Assembly: GCF_040365005.1 (NCBI RefSeq)
Contig: NZ_BAABWV010000009.1
Coordinates: 112,427-176,426 of the forward strand
Length of the DNA stretch: 64,000 nucleotides
Origin: Antarcticimicrobium sp040365005
GTDB taxonomy: Bacteria > Pseudomonadota > Alphaproteobacteria > Rhodobacterales > Rhodobacteraceae
Direction: 5' to 3'
The position numbers and the translations under genes are program-made. The notes under the pieces were generated by a model that had not been told where the DNA came from, ran no database searches, and saw nothing but the letters and a program-made list of their open reading frames with translations. Below are positions 27,860-37,443 of the stretch, piece after piece. Every line of letters starts with the position of its first letter. The first letter of the stretch is position 1.

Positions 27860-30800
27860 CCGGCATCGTCGACTGGGCCGCCGCCCGGGCGCGGATGGTC
27901 ATCGCCTTCATCGTGATCTCGATCCTCGTGGGCGGCTATGCCTACACCAGCCTGCCCAAGGAGGGCGAACCGGACATCGAGATCCCGGCGCTGTTCGTCT
28001 CGGTTATGTTTCCCGGCATTTCCGCCGAGGATGCCGAGACGCTACTGGTCAAACCGATGGAAACCGAGCTGGCCGACCTCGACGGGCTCGACAAGATGAC
28101 GGCGACCGCCGCCGAGGGCTATGCCGGCGTGGCGCTGGAGTTCGAGTTCGGCTGGGACAAGACCGCGATCACGGCGGATGTGCGCGACGCGATGAATACC
28201 GCCCAGGCCGATTTTCCCGACGGTGCCGAGCAATATACCCTGACCGAGATCAACTTTTCCGAATTTCCCATCGTCATCGTCAACCTGACCGGCGCGGTGC
28301 CCGAGCGCACCATGGCGCGCATCGCCAAGCAGTTGCAGGACGATCTCGAAGCGCTGGACCCGGTGCTCGAAGCCGGGATCGCCGGCAACCGCGACGAGAT
28401 GCTCGAGGTGGTGATCGACCCTCTGCGGCTGGAATCCTACAACGTCACCGCCGGCGAGCTGATCAACGTGGTGCGCAACAACAACCAGCTGATCGCCGCC
28501 GGCGAGGTGGAGACCGACCAGGGCACCTTTTCGGTCAAGATCCCCTCGTCCTTTGACAGCCCGCAGGATGTCTACAACCTGCCGATCAAGACCAACGGCG
28601 ACCGGGTGGTCACGCTGGGGGAGCTGGCGCAGATCAACTATACCTTCGAGGATCGCGCCGGCACGGCGCGGTTCGACGGCGAGAACACGGTCGCGCTGCA
28701 GGTGGTCAAGCGCAAGGGCTACAACCTGATCGACACCGTGGACCTCGTGAAGCAGACGCTGGCAACCTCGCGCGCCAAGTGGCCGCCCGAGCTGCGCGCC
28801 GCGATCCAGGTCGGCACCTCGAACGACCAGAGCCGGGTCGTCGGCTCGATGGTGAGCCAGCTCGAGGGGTCGGTGCTGACCGCGATCGCGCTGGTGATGA
28901 TCGTGGTGCTGTCGAGCCTGGGCAGCCGCGCGGCACTGCTGGTGGGGTTCGCGATCCCGACCTCGTTCCTGCTGTGCTTTGCGCTGCTGGCGGCGATGGG
29001 GGTGTCGATCTCGAACATCGTGATGTTCGGGCTGATCCTGGCGGTGGGGATGTTGGTCGACGGCGCCATCGTGGTGGTGGAATACGCCGACAAGCGCATC
29101 ACCGAGGGCGTCGGCCCGATGCACGCCTATGTCGACGCGGCGCAGCGGATGTTCTGGCCGATCGTGAGTTCGACTGCGACCACGCTCTGCGCCTTCCTGC
29201 CGATGCTGTTCTGGCCCGGCGTGCCGGGCGAGTTCATGGGCATGTTGCCGGTGACGCTGATCTTCGTTTTGTCGGCCTCGCTGGTGGTGGCGCTGGTCTA
29301 CCTGCCGGTGATGGGCGGGGTGACCGGGCGGATGTCGCGCGGGTTTTCCCACACGTCCGAACGGCTGCGGGCGAGCCTGCCCTGGGTGGTGCGGGCGGCG
29401 CTGGTTCCGGTGGCCCTGTATTCCATGTTCCTGGGCGCGATGCAGGTGCTTAACCCGGCCTACCTGATCCCGGGCGCGGCGGCGCAAATGCCGCCGGTGA
29501 TCGGGTCGCTGATCGGTGCGGTGCTGTTCCTGCTGGCCGCCTTTGCCGCCTCGATCACCCTGAGCGCGGCCCGGATCGAACGTCCGCCGCGCCGGGTCGC
29601 GCGGCAGAACAGGCATACGCTGTTCGGCTGGGCGATTTATGCCATTGCCGGCAACCCGGTGATGCCGATCGTCGCCGTCGGCACCGTGTTCGCCGGGGTG
29701 TTCTATGTCGCAGCGGTGCTGTTTCCGGCCAATTCGCGCGGCGTCGAGTTCTTTGTCGAATCCGAACCCGAGCAAGCCACCGTCTATGTGCGGGCGCGCG
29801 GCAACGTCTCGCTGGCCGAGACCGACGCGATGGTGCGCCAGGCCGAGCAGGTGGTGATGGCGCATCCGGCGGTGATCAACGTGTTCTCCTTTGCCGGGGA
29901 CGGCGGGCTGAACCAGAACACCGGCGGCGCACAACTGCCGCCCGACACGGTGGGCCAGATCCAGTTCGAGATCATCCCGTGGGAGGATCGCCCGACCGTC
30001 ACGCAAAGCTGGGGCGACGGAAGGTTCGAGCGGCAGGTCACGGCGCCCGAATTCGACGGCGATTTCGTCCTCGACCAGCTGACCGCCGAGTTGGACAGGC
30101 TGCCGGGTTTCGAGACCGAGGTGGTGGCGCTCGGGCGCGGCCCGGCCTCGGCCAAGCCGGTGCATCTGCGGCTGAAGGGCGACAACTGGGCCACGCTGAC
30201 CGCCGCCACGGCGCAGGCGCGGGCCGTGTTCGACGCCACGCCGGGGCTGATCAAGGTCGAGGATTCGCTGCCCCTGCCCGGCATCGACTGGCAGATCGAC
30301 GTCGACGTGGAAAAGGCCGGCCGCTTTGGCGCCGATGTCGCCACGGTGGGCGCGATGGTGCAACTGGTGACGCGCGGCATCCTGCTGGACACCATGCGGG
30401 TGGACAGCAGCGACGACGAGATCGAGATCCGCGTGCGGCTGCCGCGCGCCGACCGGGTCCTGAGCACGCTGGACACGCTGAAGGTGCGCACCGGCGATGG
30501 GCTGGTGCCGCTGTCGAATTTCGTCAGCCGCAGGCCGGTGCAGAAGGTGGCCACGATCAGCCGGGTCGACCAGCAACGCTATTTCGACGTGAAGGCGGAC
30601 GTGCAGGCGGGGCTGTTCAAGATCATCGACACCCACCCCGAGACCGGCAACGAGCGGCGGCTGGCGGCGGTGCACAGCCTGCAAACCGGGATCTCCTCGG
30701 GGGGCGAGGTGATCGAGACCGCCGGCGACCGCTACGAGGTGATTGCACTGACCGGGGCCGAAAGCTTCGCGGCGGTGCGGGAGGCGCTGGCAGAGGGCGC

Positions 30801-31656
30801 GGCGCGGCTTGCCCCGATCAACGCCAACGAACGGGTCGCCATGCTGACCGGCTGGCTGGAGAGCGCCCCCTTCCCCGCCGATGTCACCTGGGAATGGACC
30901 GGCGACCGCGAGGAGCAGGCCGAGAGCCAGGCGTTCCTGTCCAAGGCGTTCCTGGCCGCGCTGGGGCTGATGTTCATCATCCTGCTGGCGCAGTTCAACA
31001 GTTTCTACAACTCGGTTCTGGTGCTGCTGGCGGTGGTGCTGTCGACCACCGGCGTGCTGATCGGCATGATGGTGATGCAGCAGCCGTTCTCGATCATCAT
31101 GACCGGCACCGGCATCGTCGCGCTGGCCGGGATCGTGGTGAACAACAACATCGTGCTGATCGACACCTACCAGGAGTATTCCCGCTACATGCCGCGGATC
31201 GAGGCAATCGTGCGCACGGCAGAAGCGCGCATCCGCCCGGTGCTGCTGACCACGATCACAACGATGGCGGGGCTGACGCCGATGATGTTCGGCCTCTCGC
31301 TCGATTTCATCGGCGGCGGCTATTCCATCGACAGCCCGACCGCGCTGTGGTGGAAGCAGCTGGCGACGGCGGTGGTGTTCGGGCTGGGCATCGCCACGGT
31401 GCTGACGCTGGTGGTGACGCCGTCGCTGCTGGCGCTGCGGGTCTGGGTGACGACCTATGCGGGGTGGATCGGCCGGATGCTGGCGCGGCTTACCGCCGGA
31501 CGCTCCAGCCGGATCGCCCGCGACATGCGGCTGAACCGCTCGGCGCGCAAGCTGAAGGCGACGGAGATCCTGTGGGACGACGGCAGCGCGGCACCCGGGC
31601 ATGGCGACGACAGCGCCACCCGCCCCGGCAGGCCACCCCTGAAAGCCGCCGAATAG
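27856..31656 (+). CDS. RND efflux permease subunit
   Basis: 1266 residues, about 200 longer than typical HAE1 pumps. TM1 is followed by the conserved PKEGEPDIEIPALFVSVMFPG. The TM4 motif reads GMLVDGAIVVVEYADKR: only one of the usual two adjacent aspartates (DD) is kept, the second being Gly. TM10 has NNNIVLIDTYQEY. Extra hydrophobic sequence near residues 510-630 and a charged C-terminal tail account for the added length. Proton-driven export is the family role; the substrate is unknown. Confidence 0.92.
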   Translation: MTGIVDWAAARARMVIAFIVISILVGGYAYTSLPKEGEPDIEIPALFVSVMFPGISAEDAETLLVKPMETELADLDGLDKMTATAAEGYAGVALEFEFGWDKTAITADVRDAMNTAQADFPDGAEQYTLTEINFSEFPIVIVNLTGAVPERTMARIAKQLQDDLEALDPVLEAGIAGNRDEMLEVVIDPLRLESYNVTAGELINVVRNNNQLIAAGEVETDQGTFSVKIPSSFDSPQDVYNLPIKTNGDRVVTLGELAQINYTFEDRAGTARFDGENTVALQVVKRKGYNLIDTVDLVKQTLATSRAKWPPELRAAIQVGTSNDQSRVVGSMVSQLEGSVLTAIALVMIVVLSSLGSRAALLVGFAIPTSFLLCFALLAAMGVSISNIVMFGLILAVGMLVDGAIVVVEYADKRITEGVGPMHAYVDAAQRMFWPIVSSTATTLCAFLPMLFWPGVPGEFMGMLPVTLIFVLSASLVVALVYLPVMGGVTGRMSRGFSHTSERLRASLPWVVRAALVPVALYSMFLGAMQVLNPAYLIPGAAAQMPPVIGSLIGAVLFLLAAFAASITLSAARIERPPRRVARQNRHTLFGWAIYAIAGNPVMPIVAVGTVFAGVFYVAAVLFPANSRGVEFFVESEPEQATVYVRARGNVSLAETDAMVRQAEQVVMAHPAVINVFSFAGDGGLNQNTGGAQLPPDTVGQIQFEIIPWEDRPTVTQSWGDGRFERQVTAPEFDGDFVLDQLTAELDRLPGFETEVVALGRGPASAKPVHLRLKGDNWATLTAATAQARAVFDATPGLIKVEDSLPLPGIDWQIDVDVEKAGRFGADVATVGAMVQLVTRGILLDTMRVDSSDDEIEIRVRLPRADRVLSTLDTLKVRTGDGLVPLSNFVSRRPVQKVATISRVDQQRYFDVKADVQAGLFKIIDTHPETGNERRLAAVHSLQTGISSGGEVIETAGDRYEVIALTGAESFAAVREALAEGAARLAPINANERVAMLTGWLESAPFPADVTWEWTGDREEQAESQAFLSKAFLAALGLMFIILLAQFNSFYNSVLVLLAVVLSTTGVLIGMMVMQQPFSIIMTGTGIVALAGIVVNNNIVLIDTYQEYSRYMPRIEAIVRTAEARIRPVLLTTITTMAGLTPMMFGLSLDFIGGGYSIDSPTALWWKQLATAVVFGLGIATVLTLVVTPSLLALRVWVTTYAGWIGRMLARLTAGRSSRIARDMRLNRSARKLKATEILWDDGSAAPGHGDDSATRPGRPPLKAAE

Positions 31657-31764
31657 CGGACCGGGCACCGCGACGTCACGCGGTGCCGTCCACGTCCTCG
31701 CCCCCAATTCGCCACGATCCCTCGACAGTTCGACGAAATTTTCGGGATTGTAGCCGAAACTGGC

Positions 31765-31785
31765 GGCAGATTACTGCCATTTTTA
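31765..31785 (+). terminator. Possible weak terminator after the RND operon
   Basis: A short GGCAG-ATTA-CTGCC hairpin followed by ATTTTTAAA, about 110 bases past the permease stop and 70 before the VPEID-CTERM gene. The stem is only 5 bp, so it may be a fortuitous structure. Confidence 0.3.
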
Positions 31786-31855
31786 AACTTCTTTTGCGAT
31801 TCTCCACTTCTTCTGCCATATTCTCACGGTCATTTTGATCCGGAGGATTTCTGCC

Positions 31856-32107
31856 ATGTACCGTCGTTCACTCACCCTTGCCGCATCGACTGCGGCGCTT
31901 TTGATGTCGGCCGTTTCGGCCTCGGCGCAATCTCGCGGCTGCGGCTGGCTGGGAACCCGGCTGGGCTGGAACTGTGGTGGCGGCGGCGGCGGAAGCTCGC
32001 GCGTGCCCGAGATCGACGCCTCGACCGGACTGCTGGCGCTGGCCGCTGTCGGTGCCGCGCTGGCGCTGGCCTGGGAAATCAAGCGCCGTCGCAACCGCAG
32101 CAACTGA
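31856..32107 (+). CDS. VPEID-CTERM sorting-signal protein (exosortase E substrate)
   Basis: 83 residues. A signal peptide (residues 1-24, ending SASA) is followed by a short Gly-rich mature region with two Cys (29 and 40), then VPEID (residues 50-54), a hydrophobic helix (about 57-72) and a basic KRRRNR tail. This tripartite C-terminus is the VPEID-CTERM signal recognised by exosortase E. CCGGAGG lies about 9 bases before the ATG. Its presumed processing enzyme is encoded convergently 18 bases away. After sorting, only about 25-30 residues would remain. Confidence 0.9.
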   Translation: MYRRSLTLAASTAALLMSAVSASAQSRGCGWLGTRLGWNCGGGGGGSSRVPEIDASTGLLALAAVGAALALAWEIKRRRNRSN

Positions 32108-32125
32108 GCCCGGCGCAAACCGTCC

Positions 32126-33694
32126 TCAGATCAGCGACCAATCACCAGTGACCAACGCCGCGGCTGCCACCGCGGCGTTTGCCGTTGCATGGGCCAGGAT
32201 CGCATCGGTGAGCCGGCCCCGGCGCAGCATCACCAGCGCAAAGATCACCCCTGCGGCGCCGGCCTCCAGCACGCGGCCGTGCAGCAGCGCGAAGGCGAGG
32301 CTCGAGATGATGATCGCGGCCAGCCGCATCTGCCAGGAACCGCTATCGAACCGCGCCAGAAGGTAGCCGCGAAAGAAGGCCTCTTCGATCACGGGCACCA
32401 GCACGGAGGTGCCCAGCACCCGGATCACCGCCCAGAGCGCGAAAGTGGCAGGGGTCATGGCGGCAAGCCCCGGCAGCGGGTCCGCATTTGCGGGCGCCAG
32501 CACGATCCATCCCGCACCGACCACCAGCCCGGCCAGCAGCGCCACCGGATCGACCCGCCACGCCAATGCGAGGATCGGCGCCCGGAACAGCCAGAGCGCG
32601 CCGGCCATCATCGCCGCCTGCAGCGGAAAGCCGAGTGCGGGTTGCTGCCAGAAGGCGTTGACCACCAGCCCCGACAGCATGAAGACGATGAAGGGCACGA
32701 TGCGGGCCGCCGTGGCATCCCCGGTCAGGGCGGGGGTCCGGATCTCGGCGCCGGCACGTTGCAGCGACGGAAGCCCCTGCACCACGGTCAGGATGCCCAG
32801 CGACAGCACGGTGAAGAACAGCCAGCCGGCAAAGCTGTGAAACCCGTTGACGGCCAGCGACGGCGAGGCATGCGCCCCGATCAGGATCAGCCCGGCGATG
32901 CGCAGGATGTTGAAGACCCAGCTGACCACGAGCGCCGCCGGCAGAACCACCAGCCAATAGCGCTCCATGCGCAGGCTGCCCTGCATCAACAGCGCATAGA
33001 TCGCCATGAAACCGGCGATCAGGGCGAAGCCTTCGATGCCGGAACAGGACGAGGCGATCTCGGCGTAAAACCCGTTGGTGCCGATGGTGGGGGGCGTCAT
33101 GTTGATCGACACGCTCTGGCCGGTCAGCGTCAGCAGGATCGCCACCCCGTAAAAGGTCGACATCAGCAGGGCGTCGGTGCTCCAGGCAAAACCGAGCGCA
33201 TCGGCGAGGTCGGGGATCAGCGCGGCCACGACCAGCATCGCCAGCACGCCGTTGCCCCCCACGCGCAGCCAGCCCGCCCAGTCGCGCGGCGCCATCAGCC
33301 AGAGCAGCCCGCCCAGTGCGGCCAGCGTGGCGCCCCCGCCCATCAGCGCGAGGAAGAGGCCGAACCCGGCGCGGTGCATCTCTGCGCCGCTGGCCAGCCA
33401 GGGCAGGAAGATCAGCATCAGCCCCAGCCCGTGCAGCAGCGCCCAGCCGGTCCGGCCCCGGGTCGCCTCGATCCGCGCAGAGAGGTCGCGGCGCAGCTCG
33501 GCGCGCAACCCCAGCACGAGTGCCAATCCCGCCACCACGCAAAGCCCGCGCAGCGCCGTGCCGCGCAGGCCGCGACAGGCCAGCTCAAATCCGGTCTGGC
33601 GGCATTCGAAATCGGACAGGACCTGGAACACCACGACGATCGCAACCAGTTCGATCGCGACCAGAGCCAACGCCCAAATCATCCTGTTCCGCAT
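32126..33694 (-). CDS. xrtE: Exosortase E / CPBP intramembrane protease fusion (VPEID-CTERM system)
   Basis: 522 residues from the ATG preceded by AGGACC. The N-terminal two thirds form a multi-helix exosortase with the catalytic triad visible: Cys217 in ASSCSGIEGF, Arg265 in NILRIAGLI and His286 in GFHSFAGWLF. The C-terminal third is a CPBP (CAAX/Rce1-type) protease domain with the EE-x3-R motif in IEEAFFRGYL (Glu437, Glu438, Arg442), FALLHG (His472) and HATANA (His502, Asn506). Both halves keep their catalytic residues. The enzyme should cleave and transfer the adjacent VPEID-CTERM protein. Confidence 0.93.
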   Translation of the reverse strand: MRNRMIWALALVAIELVAIVVVFQVLSDFECRQTGFELACRGLRGTALRGLCVVAGLALVLGLRAELRRDLSARIEATRGRTGWALLHGLGLMLIFLPWLASGAEMHRAGFGLFLALMGGGATLAALGGLLWLMAPRDWAGWLRVGGNGVLAMLVVAALIPDLADALGFAWSTDALLMSTFYGVAILLTLTGQSVSINMTPPTIGTNGFYAEIASSCSGIEGFALIAGFMAIYALLMQGSLRMERYWLVVLPAALVVSWVFNILRIAGLILIGAHASPSLAVNGFHSFAGWLFFTVLSLGILTVVQGLPSLQRAGAEIRTPALTGDATAARIVPFIVFMLSGLVVNAFWQQPALGFPLQAAMMAGALWLFRAPILALAWRVDPVALLAGLVVGAGWIVLAPANADPLPGLAAMTPATFALWAVIRVLGTSVLVPVIEEAFFRGYLLARFDSGSWQMRLAAIIISSLAFALLHGRVLEAGAAGVIFALVMLRRGRLTDAILAHATANAAVAAAALVTGDWSLI

Positions 33695-33846
33695 GGTCCT
33701 GCCTGCCCGGTTCCCTGAAGTCCGCCCGCTGTCAGACCATAGCAAGCGGGCCGAAACATGGCGAGACCCTGCCCTTTTCGCGCAAGGCCGCGCCGCGCGC
33801 CCGGGTCGGCGCGCGGGACAGGCCGGTCACCGGGTGACCCGCCGGG

Positions 33847-35655
33847 TCAGGCGGCGTCGGAGTTGGTCTGCTGGCGCTGCCACAGGGTGGCATAGCGGCC
33901 CTGCCGGGCCAGCAGGTCGTCGTGGGCGCCCTGTTCGACGATCTCGCCATTGTCCAGCACCACGATGCGGTCGGCCTCGGCGATGGTCGAGAGGCGGTGG
34001 GCGATGGTGATCACCGTGCGCCCCTCGCCGGCTCGGGCGAGCGCGCCCTTGATCTCCTGCTCGGTCTGAGTGTCGAGGGCGCTGGTGGCCTCGTCCAGCA
34101 GCAGGATCGGCGGGTTCTTGAGCAGCGTGCGGGCGATGCCGACGCGCTGTTTCTCGCCGCCCGACAGCTTGAGCCCCCGTTCGCCAACCTTGGTCTCGTA
34201 CCCGTCCGGCAGGGTGGTGATGAAGTCGTGGATCTGGGCGTCGCGGGCGGCCTGCTCGATCTCGTCCTGGGTGGCGCCGTCGCGGCCATAGGCGATGTTG
34301 TAGCGGATGGTATCGTTGAACAGCACGGTGTCCTGCGGCACCACGCCGATGGCGTCATGCAGGCTGGTCTGGGTCACGTCACGCACATCCTGCCCGTCGA
34401 TCTTCAGCGCGCCGCCGGTGACGTCGTAGAACCGGAACAACAGCCGCCCGATGGTCGATTTGCCCGAGCCGGTGGCTCCGACGATGGCGACGGTCTGGCC
34501 CGCCGGCACCTCGAGGCTGACGCCCTTGAGGATCTCGCGGTTAGGGTCATAGCCGAAACGAACGTCGTCCAGCTCGATCCGGCCGCCCTCGACCTTGAGC
34601 GGCTGCGCGCCGGGCTTGTCCGAGACCTCTTGCGGCTGTTCCAGCAGGTCGAACATCTCGCCCATGTCGACCAGCGACTGGCGGATCTCGCGGTAGACGG
34701 TGCCAAGGAAGTTCAGCGGAATGGTGATCTGGATCATGTAGGCGTTGACCATGACGAAATCGCCCACCGTGAGCGTGCCGTTCTGCACCCCGAGCGCGGC
34801 CAGCACCATCACCCCGATCAGCCCCAGCGTGATCAGGAAGGATTGGCCGAAGTTCAGGAAGGCCAGCGAATAGGCGGTCTTGAGCGCGGCGCGTTCATAT
34901 CCGCGCATGGCCCCGTCATAACGGGCGGCCTCGCGTTCCTCGGCGCCGAAATACTTGACCGTCTCATAGTTCAGCAGGCTGTCGATCGCCTTTTGATTGG
35001 CGTCGGTGTCGGAGTCGTTCATCTCGCGACGCAGTTGCACCCGCCACTCGGTGACCTTGAAGGTGAACCAGACATAAAGCCCGATCGTCACCGCCACGAT
35101 CAGCAGGTACCAGGCGTCGAACAGCACGGTCAGGATGATGGCGACCAGTGACAATTCGAGGATCAGCGGCCCCACGCTGAACAGCATGAAGCGCAGCAGG
35201 AACTCGACCCCCTTGACCCCGCGTTCGATGATGCGGGACAGGCCGCCGGTCTTGCGCGAGATGTGATAGCGCATCGACAGCCGGTGGATGTGCTGGAAGG
35301 TCTCCAGCGCCAGCCGCCGCAGCGCCCGCTGCGCCACCGGGGCAAAGAAGGCATCGCGCAACTGCTGCAGCCCGACCGTCATCATCCGCGCCATGCCATA
35401 GGCCACGGTCAGCCCGACCGCACCAAGGGCCAGCATCGGCACCCCTTCCTTGGCCAGCGCATCGACAGCGCCCTTGTAGAGCACCGGCGTATAGACGGCG
35501 ATCAGCTTGGACAGCACCAGCATCGCCATGGCGAACACCACCCGGCGTTTCACCCAGGGCTGCTCGGCCGGCCAGAGATACGGGGCCACCTTACGGATGG
35601 TGCGCCAGCCCGAGCGGCGCTCGGCCTCGGCGACGGGATCTGCGGGATGGGTCAT
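33847..35655 (-). CDS. Atm1/ABCB7-type ABC exporter (half transporter)
   Basis: 602 residues. An N-terminal six-helix permease (to about residue 330) is fused to an ATPase with Walker A GATGSGKST, signature LSGGEKQRVGIARTL and Walker B ILLLDEATSALD. Start-region residues RTIRKVAPYLWPAEQPWVKRR and the YRTARSL-like membrane core match the Atm1 (HMT1) group, which exports glutathione-linked metals or sulfur species. The ATG has AAGGAG five bases upstream. A homodimer is expected. Confidence 0.9.
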   Translation of the reverse strand: MTHPADPVAEAERRSGWRTIRKVAPYLWPAEQPWVKRRVVFAMAMLVLSKLIAVYTPVLYKGAVDALAKEGVPMLALGAVGLTVAYGMARMMTVGLQQLRDAFFAPVAQRALRRLALETFQHIHRLSMRYHISRKTGGLSRIIERGVKGVEFLLRFMLFSVGPLILELSLVAIILTVLFDAWYLLIVAVTIGLYVWFTFKVTEWRVQLRREMNDSDTDANQKAIDSLLNYETVKYFGAEEREAARYDGAMRGYERAALKTAYSLAFLNFGQSFLITLGLIGVMVLAALGVQNGTLTVGDFVMVNAYMIQITIPLNFLGTVYREIRQSLVDMGEMFDLLEQPQEVSDKPGAQPLKVEGGRIELDDVRFGYDPNREILKGVSLEVPAGQTVAIVGATGSGKSTIGRLLFRFYDVTGGALKIDGQDVRDVTQTSLHDAIGVVPQDTVLFNDTIRYNIAYGRDGATQDEIEQAARDAQIHDFITTLPDGYETKVGERGLKLSGGEKQRVGIARTLLKNPPILLLDEATSALDTQTEQEIKGALARAGEGRTVITIAHRLSTIAEADRIVVLDNGEIVEQGAHDDLLARQGRYATLWQRQQTNSDAA

Positions 35656-35733
35656 CGGCACTCCTTCGTTGCGCCCGACATAGGACGCGGCACCGGAAAT
35701 GACCAGAGGATCGCGGCGCGACAGAAGGCGACG

Positions 35734-35754
35734 GGACGGCCGCGCGGGCCGTCC
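35734..35754 (-). terminator. Hairpin at the end of the LysM gene
   Basis: GGACGGCC and GGCCGTCC arms (8 bp) around a 5-base loop. It overlaps the LysM stop codon and no T-tract follows on the minus strand, so termination activity is uncertain. Confidence 0.35.
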
Positions 35755-37322
35755 TATTCAGGGATGGCGAAGACCTGGCCGGGATAGATCAGGTCGGGAT
35801 CGCGGATGCGGTCGCGGTTGGCCTCGAACACCCGAACGTAGAGCACCCCCTCGCCGTAACGGGCGCGCGAGATCGCCCAGAGCGTATCGCCCTTCTGCAC
35901 TGTCACCGCACGCACCAACGGGGCCGCGCCGGGATCGCCGTCGCCCGTGGCCGGGGCGCGCAGGGCTTCGGGTGCCTCGCGCTTGAAGGGCGTTTCCAGC
36001 CGACTGACCACCTGGCCCTCGGCGTCCACCTCGTCGAGCCGCAGGATATAGACCCCGGGCTCCACCCCGTCGAGCTGGCCTTTCCAGCGGCCATCCTCGC
36101 CAGCGGAAAGATCGGTCACCGCGCGGTTGTCGAGATAGACCCGCACCACCGACAGAACGCCGGCCCGCCCCGAGATCAGCACGTCGCCGGTTTCGGTGTA
36201 ACCAATGGTATCGAGCGCGACCTCGTCCATCACCGCGGGTTCGGGCGCGGTGGCGGGCTGGATCAGTTCGACCCCGCCGGCGCCGGCGCGCAAGACGGCG
36301 ACGGGTGCGACGGGCGCCGGGGCGGCCTCGGGCGCGAGTTCGGAGGCAACAGAGGTGGTGCCCTGCGCCGGCTCGGTCTCGGGCGTCGACGGCTGCGCCG
36401 GGGCAAGCGCGGTGTCCCCTGTCACCGGGGCCGGTTGCGGTGAAGCGGCGGTTTCGACCGTTTCGGCGGACGCGGATTGGGCGGGGGCGGTTTCGGCAGC
36501 GGCGGCGCTGTCGGGGCTGCCCTGCGCCACGGTCGTGTCCGCTGGCCCAGTGGCGGCTTGCACTGCCGTGGCCGTCAGCGCGGTCTGCGTCATTGGCTCG
36601 GGTGCCGTTGCCGAGCCTTCGGCCAAAGCCTGTTCCGGCTGCGGATCCGGGGCCGGCGTGGCCTCGGTCGGGGCGAGGATGATCTGGTCCTCGGACAGCA
36701 CGCTTTGCCTGTCCAGCGCCGCGCGCAGCATCATCACCCGGGGGGCCGTGCTGGGCGGCAGGTTCAGAAAGCTGACGAATTCGCCGTTGCCGGCAACGGT
36801 GAAGCTGTCGAGCTCGGCTTCATCCAGCAGCACGGTCACGGTGCTGGCCGGGGCGGCGCGACCGGCGATCACGGCGGTCCCGTCGGGTTCCACACGCACC
36901 AGGTCGAAGCTCGGCGCGGCCAGCGGCGGCGCGGCGGGATCAGGCTGCGCGGTGGCGCTTGCGGTGCCCTCCGGCGTGGCCTGTTGCGGCGCAGTCCCGG
37001 CCGCATCGTCCTGCGGGATCGCTTCGCGGTCCTCGGCTGCGGCCTGGTCTGCGGGCTGCGGCTTGGTCTGCGGCGCGGACGGTGTCTCGGCGCTTTGCTC
37101 CGACGTGGCAGGCTCGGGGGACGCGGCCTCGGTTGCCGCCTCCTCTGCCGGGGCCGGCGTCGGTGTTTGGGCCGCGGGCGTCTCGACCACGGGGGTCGGC
37201 TGCGGCGCGGGGCCGAAGACCCCCGCGAGGTAGAGCGCCCCGGCGATGACGGCCACGGCGGCGCCCGCCAGCAAACCCCAAAGCCAGGCGCCGATTCCGC
37301 CACTTCCCGATGCAGATGCCAT
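35754..37322 (-). CDS. LysM-domain envelope protein with Ala/Pro/Glu-rich linker
   Basis: 522 residues. One N-terminal membrane segment (about residues 11-30) is followed by a long low-complexity Ala/Pro/Thr/Glu region broken by Ig-like segments (VVIAGRAAPASTVTVLLDE near 150, and DVLISGRAGVLSVVRVYL near 385). The C-terminal LysM (VQKGDTLWAISRARYGEG, about residue 475) binds peptidoglycan. Ends with IYPGQVFAIPE, a typical LysM terminus. The overall architecture is common in Rhodobacterales. Confidence 0.85.
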   Translation of the reverse strand: MASASGSGGIGAWLWGLLAGAAVAVIAGALYLAGVFGPAPQPTPVVETPAAQTPTPAPAEEAATEAASPEPATSEQSAETPSAPQTKPQPADQAAAEDREAIPQDDAAGTAPQQATPEGTASATAQPDPAAPPLAAPSFDLVRVEPDGTAVIAGRAAPASTVTVLLDEAELDSFTVAGNGEFVSFLNLPPSTAPRVMMLRAALDRQSVLSEDQIILAPTEATPAPDPQPEQALAEGSATAPEPMTQTALTATAVQAATGPADTTVAQGSPDSAAAAETAPAQSASAETVETAASPQPAPVTGDTALAPAQPSTPETEPAQGTTSVASELAPEAAPAPVAPVAVLRAGAGGVELIQPATAPEPAVMDEVALDTIGYTETGDVLISGRAGVLSVVRVYLDNRAVTDLSAGEDGRWKGQLDGVEPGVYILRLDEVDAEGQVVSRLETPFKREAPEALRAPATGDGDPGAAPLVRAVTVQKGDTLWAISRARYGEGVLYVRVFEANRDRIRDPDLIYPGQVFAIPE

Positions 37323-37443
37323 GTTTTTGTTCCCCCATCCGCGATCCCGCGGGGGTCGCGCAGTTGAGCCAGAGTATCAATCCGGCTATCAGGGGTCAAA
37401 ACACGTAACTCACCCCCTTGACAAGAGCATGAGAGAGGCCCTG

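Noticed and set aside
28042..31707. 1221-codon open frame opposite the RND permease
   Set aside because: Antisense shadow of a well-supported RND gene; Arg/His/Gln-rich with no family resemblance.
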